NCBI GenBank assembly: GCA_035578175.1 | Contig: JAQMRL010000003.1 | Span: 24,266,419 to 24,330,418 of the forward strand | Reading direction: 5' to 3' | DNA from: Catonia carolina | Lineage: Eukaryota > Arthropoda > Insecta > Hemiptera > Achilidae | Length of the DNA stretch: 64,000 nucleotides | Shown: positions 1-10,795 of the stretch, piece after piece | How the letters are laid out: every line of letters starts with the position of its first letter | Numbering within the stretch: the stretch's first letter is position 1 | Position numbers and translations under genes: made by a program | Notes under the pieces: model-generated | The model's database searches: none | Told to the model about the DNA's origin: nothing | The model's input: only the letters and a program-made list of their open reading frames with translations

Positions 1-39
1 AATCGGTTATCTACATGAATTCAATTTATAAAATCATAG

Positions 40-43
<4 letters not shown>

Positions 44-93
<50 letters not shown>
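44..93. repeat. (TA)n microsatellite
   Basis: About 25 uninterrupted TA units lie just beyond the 3' tail of the antisense LINE fragment that follows. A simple repeat next to a LINE tail is common. No other function is visible. Confidence 0.95.
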
Positions 94-96
<3 letters not shown>

Positions 97-102
97 TTAC
101 TT

Positions 103-1067
103 TTTTTTTGTCATCAGTCTCTCGACTGGTTTGATGCAGTTCTCCAACCTGTTCTATCTTGCGCAAGTCGTTTCATATCTACATACCTGTAACACCCTAC
201 ATCTTTTGTAATTTGCTTTATATATTCTAATCTTTGCCTCCCTCTACAATTTACTCCCTCAATGTTACCCTCCATTATTGATAGCCTAATACCTGGATGT
301 CTTAGGATATGCCCCACTAGCCTATCCCTTCTTTTGGTAAGATGCTTCCATATACTTCTTTTTTCATCCACTCGCCTAAGAACCTCTAAATTACTTATTT
401 TGTCCACCCACCTAATCTTTAACATTTTCCTATAACACCACATTTCAAAAGCTTCTATCCTCTTCCGTTCTACAGCCCCTATCACCCACGTTTCACTTCC
501 GTATAATGCTACACTCCAAACATAATGTTTTAAGAAATTTTTCCTAATCTGTAAATCAATGTTTGTAGTCAGTAAGCTATTTTTCATTTCAAAGGCTTTT
601 CTAGCTTGAGCAATTCTACTCTTGATATCACTCGTGCTTCTACCATCCTTTGTTATTTTACTCCCTAGGTAGCAGAATTCCCCAACTTCCTGTATGTTTT
701 CGTTGCCTACTTTTAAATTTCCCATCTCTTCTAAACCACTCTTGCTGCTGCACAACACTTTCGTTTTGTTCTTATTAATTTTCATGAAGTAATCCTTCCT
801 CAAGATCTCATCCATTCCATTTAAGGCATCCTCTAGTTCATTCTTTGCCTCGGCTAATACTACTATATCATCGGCGAATCTCAACATTTTTTATTGTTTC
901 TCCTTGAATTTTTATTTCTACGTCAAATTTCTCCTTCACTTCATTTATAGCCTCTTCTATATACAACTTAAAAAGTAGTGGTGACAGAGAACAACCTTGT
1001 CGTACACCTTTTCTTACAGCAGCCTCTTTTTCGTACCCCTCGATTCTCAAAACAGCCGTTTGATTCC
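103..1067 (-). pseudogene. 5'-truncated LINE, RT palm to C-terminus, frameshifted
   Basis: This is the 3' part of the reverse-transcriptase ORF of a non-LTR retrotransposon. Read on the minus strand, 1050-868 gives the palm motif RQGCSLSP. The frame then shifts near 885, and 887-114 gives FADD (the catalytic YADD variant), the thumb-region YLGS motif, the conserved ALYGSETW block and the C-terminal GHILRHP region ending in a stop. The 3' end at about 103-125 has an A-rich tail next to the TA microsatellite. The endonuclease and the N-terminal part of RT are missing; homology stops at a palindrome at 1068-1100. The single frameshift shows the copy is dead. The exact clade (RTE-like versus CR1-like) cannot be settled by eye. 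Confidence 0.85.
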
Positions 1068-1100
1068 TATTTTTACCTATGTTTTACATAGGTAAAAATA
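1068..1100. repeat. Perfect 14-bp inverted repeat at a LINE breakpoint
   Basis: The left arm TATTTTTACCTATG (1068-1081) and its exact reverse complement (1087-1100) enclose a 5-nt loop. It sits where the antisense LINE loses coding similarity. It may be part of the 5'-truncation or rearrangement junction, or a hairpin from an unrelated element. Confidence 0.8.
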
Positions 1101-1160
1101 ATGTACATTACATATAAACAGCTACTTGTTAACTTAAAAAATTAACATATAAATATATAA

Positions 1161-1199
1161 GTGGTCCCACCCAGAAAAAAATTTCTGGGGCCGCCACTG
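1161..1199. repeat. Short palindrome with hAT-like ends
   Basis: The segment reads AGTGGTCCCACCCAGAAA on one side and, on the opposite strand, CAGTGGCGGCCCCAG from the other. The arms CCCAGAAA (1170-1177) and TTTCTGGG (1182-1189) pair exactly. CAGTGGCGG is a common start of hAT-like terminal repeats. It directly truncates the following HINE-like copy. A full element is not visible, so this may be only the right end of a degraded hAT. Confidence 0.45.
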
Positions 1200-1202
1200 T
1201 AT

Positions 1203-1915
1203 ACGAAGTTGAAACTTAAAACCTAAGTTAGGCACCACTATAGGACCCGACACGAACATTTTCATCAAAATCGGTTAACCGGAAGTAGTAGTTTATTCGT
1301 GTCATTTTTCACTCTTTTGCGATTTTCTCAAAAACAGCTCCTACGATTTTCTTTAAATTGTCTCGTTTACTGTCTTTTGTTATGTTCTACACGATAAGGT
1401 AGGCGCCATGTCTACTGAAATTCTTAAGAAGGCTGTTTCTCGTAGAAAAAATTGTTTTTTAAGATTACAACCTTAATATACATTTTAGCGCAAAAGAGTA
1501 CCTATGCAATAAAAGTTGTAGACAATTTAGAAATCGACAATTTTTATTTCAAACATTTCTTTATATAACGCTTAGTTTAGCGGTAATTAGTGATTTCTGT
1601 TTTTTTTTCATGAAAATTAGTAAAAAATGAATTTTTTTCGGCCTTAGTATGCATTTTACGATAAAAGTGTATAATCACAGTTAAAGGAAATGAAAAGATC
1701 TGCAACTTTTATTTTAAGAAGTTTTCTCTACAGAGTCTAGTTTAGCGTCAAAAAGTGATTTTCCGTATTATTAAGCCAAGCTGAGATTAGTTTTTAGTTT
1801 GCATCATTCCCTATGATTAAAAATTAGGTTAGGATTTTGTTTATTTTCTAATGTTAGGTTATATTGTTCATTATATGTATTGGCAAGAGAAAGTTGTGTG
1901 AGTGTTTCACACCAG
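1203..1915 (+). mobile_element. HINE-like repeat, copy 1 (5'-truncated)
   Basis: This copy aligns by eye with the copies at 5693, 19611 and 52890 from the stretch ACGAAGTTGAAACTT through to the 3' end. It keeps the inner repeat GGCAAGAGAAAGT (1882-1894) and the terminal hairpin GTGTGA / TCACAC (1896-1912). The 5' third, including the matching repeat and the GT array, is lost at the hAT-like end at 1199. Non-coding. Confidence 0.8.
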
Positions 1916-3504
1916 GTTTTATCATTTCTGTATATTTCTTTCATTATTCCTGTAGAGAACGTGCTACAATTCCTCCTTGAATACTAACTACGAATCTTTG
2001 CTCTAAGATCTGATAATACAGTATTATTATCATTAGTTTATGAAAGAACTGAATGAATATTACAAATATATTATAAAATTATTATGAATAGTTTTATGTA
2101 CTATTTATAATAATTCATAGATTATAGTCACAATAATTTTATGATTAGAACTACAACTAGAACATTTTCTTTCCACTTTGACCAAATTGTGTAGGTATGA
2201 ATTTGTCTGTCGAAATATTGTCATTATCTGCCAATTTTTAAAAAAAATTATTTAAGGTATTTTATTTGTTTAAGGTTGCATCAACAATAAAGTGATTAGC
2301 GACCACAATTGCATAACAATCTTAAATTAACAAAATTTGAATTCAAATATCTTGAGTAAACAAAATTTGAACTAAAAATGTCTTGTGTAAACAAAATTCG
2401 GATTAAATTATTATATTGTAACTGTAAGTCTGTGAGGTACAAAACCACGTTCTGTATACTCTTGATGTCAGTCAGCATGATTTTTGTATTTTGTGTTAAG
2501 TTATACTTTCCTCGTAGATTACGTAATCCTGGAAATTTTATGAGTAAGAGTATTATCGTCAATGTAGTATCGTTGCAAAAATAACAGGTCGGTGCATAGT
2601 CTTTTGAAGAAGGTATTTGTGTGTGAGACTAGAATGCCCAATTCGTAGGCGTGTTATAAGTACTTAATTTTGTCTGCTACTTTGTGATATTAATACGTCA
2701 TGTGTGTTTTCCCTGAAGTCGTGTAGTTTACTGTGATGTTATTACTACCAATTTTTATTTATTGACCTTAAGGGCATCGTTTGCTAAATTCATTATCCCA
2801 GCCGATTTGTTTGCCTTACAGTATCTTATATCTAAGAACTTTTGTGAGTTGTAACAAATCTTAATTTGTTACGTACCGTATGACTCTTTCAGTGGTTTCC
2901 TGAAAATCAAACGCAATTTCCTTTTAGTGGGAAACTCTTTAGGTTGGTTGTGTCCCTATTTCTAGTACGTTATCCTACACAAAAGCTTTTCTCATAAAGC
3001 ATTATTAAGTTGTATTAAAATACACTAAAATTTTCCGTTTTTTATACCTTTTATATGTAAGCGGTGGCAGGAAAAGTTGTATTTGTATGTTATACATTTG
3101 TTAAAAACCATTTGTTTTCAAACGTTTTAAAGTTACTTTTAGAAAATTATTACAAATTCTTAATAGATTTTACATATTTAGAGGCTTTTAAAATATTTTT
3201 GCTTCAATTAGTTCAGTCAAAGAGTCACTCGTATTTAGAAAGGCTATGCAAAAATTCTGTATTGTTCTGTACTTTTTTAATATAAAACATTTAGTAAAAG
3301 TAAAATAACATAAAGACATTTAAAGCAAATAATTTTCTGAAGTTTTGGAAACGGTTCAACCAATAACCAAATACGTATTTTTATTTTTTCAATTAAAAAT
3401 TGTCTGAAATAGAAAATTGTTTCGACTTTTTTTAGTCTGTTGTTTTTAGCATTAAATTTTCCTTTGATTTATTTATAGGAAAGCGCAAAAGCTGCTTAGT
3501 CATT
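1916..3504. other. AT-rich stretch, minor repeats only
   Basis: No gene was recognised. At 2268-2310 there is a diverged antisense piece of the SINE-A tail (GCATCAAC followed by ATTAGCGAC). At 2328-2405 a unit of about 34 bp containing AACAAAATTTGAA is repeated two to three times. The small ORFs here show no family resemblance. Confidence 0.6.
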
Positions 3505-3509
3505 TTTGG

Positions 3510-3645
3510 TTAGTACCTCGGGCAATGGGATCGGAACAGAGGGTTTAAATGTGTTAAACATTTCCAGATCCTCTCTTGGTATCGAACCTGGTGATCTCTA
3601 GCTGTTTAATCCTTTGCTCTTTATTAAATGAGCCACCTAAACGGT
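3510..3645 (-). mobile_element. Probable tRNA-derived SINE relic
   Basis: On the minus strand a box-B-like GGTTCGATACC is preceded, about 55 bp upstream, by a weak box A. The order fits a tRNA-related SINE head. No tail or target duplication was identified, so confidence is low. Confidence 0.35.
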
Positions 3646-3649
3646 CTTT

Positions 3650-4762
3650 GATTAATTATTTTATTACAATAGGTACTTAACAATAGACAATTGAAAACAG
3701 TTTGATTATTTTAAAAATATTATTTAGTTCGAGCAGCTTGTAAAGTAATTTAATGATTTTAAATAATGTAATGAACCAGTATTAACTTGAAATAAAATTA
3801 ATTAAAATGAAATGATAAACTCAAATTTGAAAATGAATTGAAATTTAATGTAAACGTAAAATATATATTGAAAAATTGAATAATTTAAAATTATTAAATT
3901 TGTTTGGTACAGAATTATTAATGTTTGAATTTGTAATTTATTGATGACACTTTTATAACTATTTATTTTAAAAAAAATATTGATATATAAATATTTATTA
4001 TAATATTATATTGAATATGCTTATCTATTCTATGAGCTCAATTAATTAATATCTTATAGTTACGCTTTTTAAATTATCATTGGAGTCTCCTCTTGTTGTT
4101 TGTCCGACCATTGACCAGGATCGAATGGGGGGCTTAGTCATTGTTGCAGTTGGTTTTATACCTATACTTGCATACATTTATTAAAAACTTTTCTGCTTAT
4201 TTTAAAAATATTAAATTTATTTCAATTTGTTCTGTAATTAGTTGGATTCTCGATTCTTTAATAATTTTTATTACTTATTTCCTCGTCATTAGAAATTGTT
4301 TAATTAAATTTATACTGTCTTTTGTTTTCTTGATTAAACTTGAAGAATTTGGTTTATGGAATCAATTTCTTTGAATAATTTATTTCTGCTTATAATTCAT
4401 CTTAATATATTTAATTATTGTTTTTAAATATTTAATTTTTGATTATTATTTATTATTATTTTCGAATTACTCTTGACTGGACAACAATAATTAGTTAATT
4501 TAATTGGATCATTGATCAACGACATCCTGGAACATAGACTGCTATTCTACTAGCTGAAGGTTTGTCAGTACCAACCACCAATCAGCATCTTTTAGTAGTC
4601 TAACTATTTTTGATTGGACGTTGTTTATCAGAGACTCCGCCCACTTATTCCTCTTGCTTTAAAAATTAACTTTGATGTATACAAGCTACCTACCTTACTA
4701 CCTAACTCTGTGTTCCAAGTTAATTAACATAAATTAAGTACCTATTAAATTGTTGTTTTGAC
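3650..4762. other. AT-rich DNA with a possible SINE scrap
   Basis: There is no recognisable gene. Around 4080-4140 the minus strand carries CCCATTCGATCCTGGTCA, resembling the box-B and following segment of the SINE-D/E families, but without a clear box A or tail. The remainder is plain AT-rich sequence. Confidence 0.5.
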
Positions 4763-4962
4763 TGCCTCCATAGCGTAGTTGTAGCGCACTAGTCTACCAC
4801 GCGGAAGTCCCGGATTTGACTTCCGGCCAGGATCTGAAAATCCACAAGTTAAAACCCACCGTTACATATCCCACCCAAGTCGTTAATGATGGAGCTGGTG
4901 ATGCGACTTAAAGTTAAAAAAATTTAATTTTTGTTGTAAATATTTTCTCATTTTTTGTTTTT
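4763..4962 (+). mobile_element. tRNA-derived SINE
   Basis: A box-A-like TAGCGTAGTTGTAGCGC stretch is followed by a box-B-like GGATTTGACTTCC at tRNA spacing. A short body then ends in GATGCGACTTAAAG and an A-rich tail. The tail resembles that of SINE-A (GATGCGACGTTAAATAA), which suggests both are mobilised by the same LINE. It is not a functional tRNA, because the acceptor stem does not close. Confidence 0.65.
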
Positions 4963-5692
4963 ATAAATGCTCGTTTCGGAGAAAATTAAATTTTGAATTT
5001 TTACTAAATGAAGTTTGCTTTCATTGCTCTACAACAATTTTTTTTTGCTTAATCGTCATAACTCTTTTTTATGTCTACCTAATTAACTTAAAATTCGTCT
5101 TGGTCTTTGACCAGTCTTATGTAAAATCAACTAAATTAAGGCTTTTGATACATTTCATAATGGTCTGTTTAGTATTGCTACAAAATTTAATGAAAAATTT
5201 TATTGTAGGTAATAAAAAAGTTTTTAATACTGTATTAACAATATAATTTTCTTTCTGTTAATTTTATAGGCTTTGTAGACCTAATAAAAATAATGAGCAT
5301 AAAATTCACAATTACTATCTTGAAAAAATAAAAATCTACGGTAACGATTCAAGTAGATTTTAACAAGCACATACTTTTTCGTTGAAAGTAAAAAGGAAAG
5401 TTAATTTAAGTTAGATTAACTTTGTAAGGTTTCTTCTCCCAAGGCTCTTATGGACCAAGTAGTTTACTGTGTGTAGTTTCAACACTAACTCAGCACTACT
5501 ATTGTGTACTATAGTACAGTTGAAGTTGCAATTAGGGTAGTTCTGTTACAGAATACTAGTTTAAGTAACTTGTAGTGAAGACAACATACAACGAAAGTTA
5601 TAATTTTATCATTATTCCGACCGATATAAATCTTTCAATTATGCAATGGTTACAAATCTATATTTAGGCCTATTTAGAATAAACTACTAATT
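4963..5692. other. AT-rich stretch, nothing recognised
   Basis: No coding similarity, clear repeat or terminal inverted repeat was seen in this interval. Confidence 0.5.
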
Positions 5693-5817
5693 ACTTTCTC
5701 TTGCCTAGATGAATATAGGAAGAAAAGTATTGTTTTCATGTTGATTTTTTGAAATCGAGTTTTCACCGGATATATACGTTTTCAGACCCCCTAAATTCGA
5801 AAACATGGTTTTAGCGA

Positions 5818-5903
<86 letters not shown>

Positions 5904-6588
5904 CGGAATATCTCAAGAACGGAACATTTCACGAAGTTGAAACTTGAAACTTAAGTTACGTACCACTAGAGAACCCGACATGAACATTTTCATCAAATCG
6001 GTCAACCGGAAGTAGTAGTTTTCATGTAATTTTTTTACTTTTTTGCAATTTTCTCAAAAACGGCTCCTACGATTTTTTTTAAAAATTGCCTCATTTCCTA
6101 CATTTTTTTATGTACTACACGATAAGGTAGGCGCCACGTCTGCTGAAATTCTTAAGAAGGCTGTTTTCTCGTAGAAAAAAATGGTTTTTTTTAAGATTAA
6201 GGCCTTAATTGCATTGTAGCGCAAAAGAGTATACAATAAAAGTTGTAGACAATTAAGAAATCAACAACTTTTATTTTTAACATTTTTTTGTTTAACGCTT
6301 GGTTTAGCGGTAATTAGTCATTTCTGTTTTTTTTTCATGAAAATCTGTAAAAAATGAATTTTTCAAGATTTCGGCCTTAGTATGCTTTTTACAACAAAAG
6401 TATATATAATAATATTTATAGGAAATTAAAAGATCTACACCTTTTATTTCAAGCATTTTTTTCTGCAGAACCTAGTTTAGCGTCAAAGTGTGATTCTCCG
6501 TGTTATTAAGCCAAACTAAGGTTGGTTTTCATTTTGCATCATTCACTCATGATTAAAATAATAACGTTATGTTTTTTGAGGTTAGTTT
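5693..6588 (+). mobile_element. HINE-like repeat, copy 2 (3'-truncated)
   Basis: It begins with ACTTTCTCTTGCC (5693-5705), the 5' inner repeat of the family. A GT microsatellite follows at 5820-5900, and the shared body can be followed to about 6588. The 3' inner repeat and hairpin are missing. The body has no protein-coding signal; the 75-residue antisense ORF here is just translated CA repeat. Confidence 0.85.
5820..5900. repeat. (GT)n microsatellite inside HINE-like copy 2
   Basis: About 40 GT units with one GC interruption. The copy at 52890 has a GT array at the same internal position, so the array belongs to the element rather than arising independently. Confidence 0.95.
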
Positions 6589-8063
6589 TTCAAAATAATT
6601 TTATAAAATAACAAACCTGCGAAATGCTTTTTTTATAAAAATACGTCATTTCCGACAAGTTTCAGTTACTTAAAAAAATTAGATATGTTTTCTGAAATGG
6701 TTTTACAATCCGAATATTGCTCCTCTCTGCTAAAGACCATCAAGTTGAAGACAGTATGTTAACTGGTACTTATTTTCTAACATTGTAAACATTACTATCA
6801 TCTTTTGTTGAATGAACTTTGACTTGCTTTTAACAGTTCCAACCAGCTACCATTATGATTTTCACCTATTTCTGCAAATTTATTTATTTAACTGGGAGGG
6901 ACTGCCAGCCAATTTCTTCTCAAATTTCATTTCACGTCAGTTGATCCCATAATGAAAAGTTTAATAAATAAATTATAAAATTAATAATTCTGATTCAATT
7001 TATTTTAGACACCTTGTATTTCTTACTTAAATAAAGAGTCGGATTCTACCTGCCTATTTACAAATATAATGTTAAAAGCATTGACTTCTGGTTCATGTGT
7101 GGTCAACAAGCGAATAAACTTGGCGACGTTATAAGTGATTTTTACCACACATGTACCGTAATAACGTGTTAACCTTACGGTTAGGCGCAAGTAGTATTAA
7201 ATTGTGGTACTACATAAAAAAAATGAATGGAGACCACTAAATTAAAGAGAACAGAAATATTTAAATGGTTGACATTACGCCAAAATAGTGTCGAGTGTTT
7301 GTTCATTTAAACCACTAATAAAAAAAAGTATTCATTGAATTACATCTGTTACAATGTAGACCGACATATGTTTCGCATGTCAACATAAATAAACTGTGCA
7401 TGTTTTAGTACATTTACTTCAGTAATTTGAACGATGTGTGAGTTACAGTATCTGAAAAACCCATTTTAATACAATTTAAGGATCTTTTAAGTTTGTATAT
7501 TTCAAAAAGGATTTTCCTATCAATTATAATACATATTTAACATAAAGAAAGATCATGAACAAATTTAAATTTTAAAATTTATGATCAGGCTTAATTTATT
7601 ATCATACTTTATTAAATATTTCTGTGCAGACCACATTTTTTATTTTACTAGTTTTTAAATTTCATCATTATTTAAACGATTTCGTTCATTGGCGAAAGTA
7701 TTAAAAATTTATGATAGTATTTCTTTTACTGTAAACTTGCATTTAACACTGATGCATTTTTGGAGAAACTGTTGTTTATTGTTCATTAAAGTAGGCAAAA
7801 TTGTTTTAAAAATTAACCTTACGCTCTACGCTAGTCAGGAGATTGATATGGAACCATCATACACAACAAAACGTATTCCGCTGAATTATAGGTTAAGGAC
7901 TGTACTTTCTACTCTACTGCAGATCTCAAACCTATCAAACAAACTAAATTGTTACAATTTCTAATTCGTCTGATGTGGATATATGGTTCGGCGAAAAAAT
8001 CATATGTAAACGAGATACAAACTTTTAGAAACAAATTTTTACCTCAGCGTAGACGCCGTATAC
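6589..8063. other. AT-rich stretch, nothing recognised
   Basis: The 91-residue ORF at 7689-7964 has no family resemblance and biased AT-rich composition. No repeat ends were found. Confidence 0.5.
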
Positions 8064-8800
8064 TCACTTACTTACTTTACTTTATGCGGGGTTCCTACAG
8101 ATTACTCCGCATCCCGCATCTCGATCTCCACCTCCTCCTGTCCATCCAGTCCCGTTCTCCTAAATCTCTTTCTTCCATCACCCTTCGCACTCCCTCTCTC
8201 CATGTTCCTCTAGGCCTACCTCTCCTCCGCCTTGCTGCTGGACAGTACTCCAAAATCTTTTTTGGCCACCTCTCCCCACTCATGCGTTGTACATGCCCAT
8301 ACCACTCCAGTTGCCTTCCTTCAATCCTATCCACAATAGAATGAGGTCTTCCAACTCTGTCCCTTATTACCTCATTCCTAACTCGGTCCATTCTCGAAAG
8401 CCGACAAGCTCTGCGGAAAAAATCCATCTCCAAAGCCTCCAAATAATGAACATTTTGGCTGCTGATTTGCCAACACTCTGCTCCATAAGTTGTAATTGGC
8501 TCAACCACTGCATTATACATAACCTTTTTTGTTTTTAAACTTATTTTTGGAGACCACAATATACTGTTCAGTTTTCGAATTGCCGCCCTTCCCTGACCGA
8601 CCCTAGATCTGATGTCCTCCACACATCCTCCATCTTCAGAAAAGAGTGTTCCTAAGTACTTGAACTTGACATATTTCCTCACTACCTCTGCCTCAAGTAC
8701 TAAATCTCCTCCCCGCTCTCCTATTACCACATAAGCTGTCTTATTAATATTTATCTTCATTCCCCACTTAATGTACTCCTCCTTTATACTCAACCATATA
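8064..8800 (-). pseudogene. 5'-truncated LINE, RT thumb and C-terminal region
   Basis: On the minus strand, about 235 residues stay open without a break. They contain the post-palm KYLGTLF motif, the conserved YGAECW block, a run of arginine-rich residues including RMDRVRNEVI, WYGHVQRMSGERWPKK, and the RGRPRGTW motif typical of LINE ORF2 C-termini. The 3' end at 8064 carries a short AAGT-type tail. The RT palm is absent, so this is a truncated insertion. The first residues of the ORF (8800-8835) come from a local duplication, not from the element. An open frame suggests moderate age. Confidence 0.85.
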
Positions 8801-8839
8801 CGTATAACGTATAACGTATACTCAACCATCAACAAATTA

Positions 8840-9748
8840 CAAGGTGTGGCTATTAAATAACGAAATTAACGTTGTAAAAAATTTTATTTTTATTTTATAC
8901 ATAATCACTTATTGTCACCTTTAATATACACTTCTTCTATATCCCTACAACGCTCCATGCAAATTTTCCAGTGTTGGAAACAGTGCTGGAAGTCATCTTC
9001 TGTCAGCTCCTTCAGGACACGTGCCGCTCACAAATGTTTGTACTGACACTTTATACGCGATTGAAAATGACCCAGATTTTTGGAAACGATAATAACATGT
9101 GATAAAACGTGGTTTTTTACTTATGATCCGAAAACGAAGCGCCAAGCCATGCACTGGAAGAGCCGAACTTCACCGAGAGCCAAGAAAGCTCGAATGAGCA
9201 AGTCAAAATTTAAAGCATGATGGTTGCTTTTTTTATATCCACGGGATTGTGTACCTTCACTGGGTTCCTGAAGGTCAAACAATTAATCAATATTACTACC
9301 TTGAGGTACTTTCTAAACTACGTCAAAGAATAAGGAAAAAATGCCCCGAAATGTGGAAGGACAAATCATGGGTTGTCCACCAAGACAATGCGCCAGCTCA
9401 TTCCCCGTTATTTCTCAAGAGGTTCCTGGCCAAGTACAGCATCTCAGTGTTAGAATATCCACCTTATTCATCAGATCTTGCACCATGAGACTTCTGCCTG
9501 TTTCTTAAGGTGAAATCTGCATTAAAAGGGACAAGATTTGAATCTGTGGATGCTGTAAAAGAGAAAGCGGCACGTGTTCTCTAGGAGCTGACAGAAGATG
9601 ACTTCCAGCACTGTTTCCAACAATGGAAAATTCGCATGGAGCGTTGTAGGGATAGAGAAAGAGTGTACATTGAAGTTGACAATAAGTGATTATGTATAAA
9701 ATTAAATGTTTTACAACATCAGTCTCGTTATTTAACAGCCACACCTCG
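8840..9748 (+). mobile_element. Mariner element with inverted duplication of its 3' end
   Basis: TA dinucleotides flank ends that begin CAAGGTGTGGC and, from the other side, CGAGGTGTGGC. About 188 bp at the left end (8840-9028) is an inverted copy of the right end (about 9571-9748), including the 3' coding end of the transposase. The 5' coding half is missing. The middle encodes a mariner transposase remnant on the + strand. The result is a 909-bp fold-back-like derivative. Confidence 0.85.
9041..9690 (+). pseudogene. Mariner transposase fragment (DD34D), broken
   Basis: DDE transposase that in a live element cuts and pastes mariner DNA at TA sites. The first catalytic Asp lies in ITCDKTW near 9095-9130 (family form ITGDETW). 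A frameshift near 9220 then leads into the open segment 9249-9488 with LHWVPEGQ, the second Asp in HQDNAPAHS, and YPPYSSDLAP. An in-frame stop follows just before the third Asp (DFCLF), which is 34 residues after the second. The C-terminal segment follows with another stop. The DNA-binding N-terminal half is absent. The copy is inactive through two stops, a frameshift and loss of its 5' half. Confidence 0.85.
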
Positions 9749-9750
9749 TA

Positions 9751-10058
9751 TGCACGCGTTTCCATTCAAAATGTATAAATCACATGCATCTATATATAGA
9801 ACATTGTCACACCCACACCTACAACAAAATCCACAAAGGAGATTAAAAATTTGTTGGAATAGGGATCTCATATAAAACAGCGACGCGGGTTTGCCACTGG
9901 GTGATTTCCTCAAAACTTGTTTTTAAACGATAAGAGGTTCAACATTTTTTTTCAGGAATAAATAACGAATATAGGGAGAGGAAACGTTGAATTAAGCTTA
10001 CTAAATAAATATTGGCTGACTTATGTGTATTATTTAGTTAATTAGATTTATTATATAA
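9751..10058. other. Nothing recognised
   Basis: AT-rich spacer between the mariner and a SINE. The short antisense ORFs lack any family resemblance. Confidence 0.5.
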
Positions 10059-10210
10059 TGGCCAGTTCGTAAGTGTAGAGGTCAGCGTGATTGACGTCTA
10101 TACCAGAGGTCTGGGATTCGATTCCCGGTCAGATATGGGATTTCTTCATCTTTATATCATTTCATTACCTACGCACAAAACAAGGTTTATGTAGACATAA
10201 AAAAAATTAT
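10059..10210 (+). mobile_element. tRNA-derived SINE-D, copy 1
   Basis: Box A TAAGTGTAGAGG (about 10071) and box B GATTCGATTCCC (about 10116) are at tRNA spacing. A body containing GGTCAGATATGGGATT and CATTACCTACGCAC follows, then an A-rich tail. Related diverged tails occur antisense at 23955-24060 and 48560-48670. Confidence 0.7.
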
Positions 10211-10469
10211 ACTTTATAATTTAATTCATAATTTTACTTTTTATAATGCGTGTTTTAAAGTAATTTAAAACTTTTGTTTTGTAATCTTAATTTTATTGTA
10301 ATACTATATAAAAGAATAGGCCACCTACCCTAGGATATAGCATTCAGTTCGGAAGATAAAGTTCATCCGGCTTGTAAAATGTGAATAAATGTATTGAGGT
10401 GGTTTTTTAAAGATGTGCATAAATTCGACATTTTAAAAGATACAAAAGTTAAGTATTATTATTATCATT

Positions 10470-10740
10470 TTAAACCCATAGGGTTCTAGTGGTAAATGGA
10501 TCGCAGTCGTCGTAGACAGAAAGAAAGTTCCTTATTTTAAAAAATATATATTTTTAGGCTGATGTAGTAGCTTTTAGTGAACTCTAAACTTTTTAATGTA
10601 AAGAAAAATGGAAATCATGGGAGTGTGCAATAACAGTGCAGCGATTGGGCGGTTTCCTTTAGTTCTAAAAGTTTGGGGTTCGAGAACTAGCGTGACCCGT
10701 TTGATTTTTCACAAGTAAAGTGTAAAAGTTTGGATTAACA
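10470..10740 (+). mobile_element. Two possible tRNA-like SINE heads
   Basis: At 10470-10510, GGGTTCTAGTGGTAAA resembles the SINE-B head. At 10624-10700 a box-B-like GGGTTCGAGAACTAG follows a weak box A. Neither shows a tail or duplication, so these are tentative. Confidence 0.3.
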
Positions 10741-10795
10741 GCTTGAACTGGATCTCAGTTATCATTTAATTGTTAATTTGTAATTAATATATTAA

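Noticed and set aside
4141..4374. 77-residue hydrophobic ORF, and similar small ORFs at 3064, 49901, 54487 and 55189
   Set aside because: AT-rich sequence tends to give Phe/Ile/Leu/Lys-rich frames; no start context, homology or splice signals support them.
5705..5932. 75-residue histidine-threonine ORF on the minus strand
   Set aside because: Pure translation of the CA/GT microsatellite inside HINE-like copy 2.
8287..8538. 83-residue + strand ORF
   Set aside because: Antisense of the LINE ORF2 fragment at 8064-8800.
10059..10150. Possible tRNA gene
   Set aside because: Box A and B present but no cloverleaf closure, and the 3' body recurs elsewhere as a SINE.
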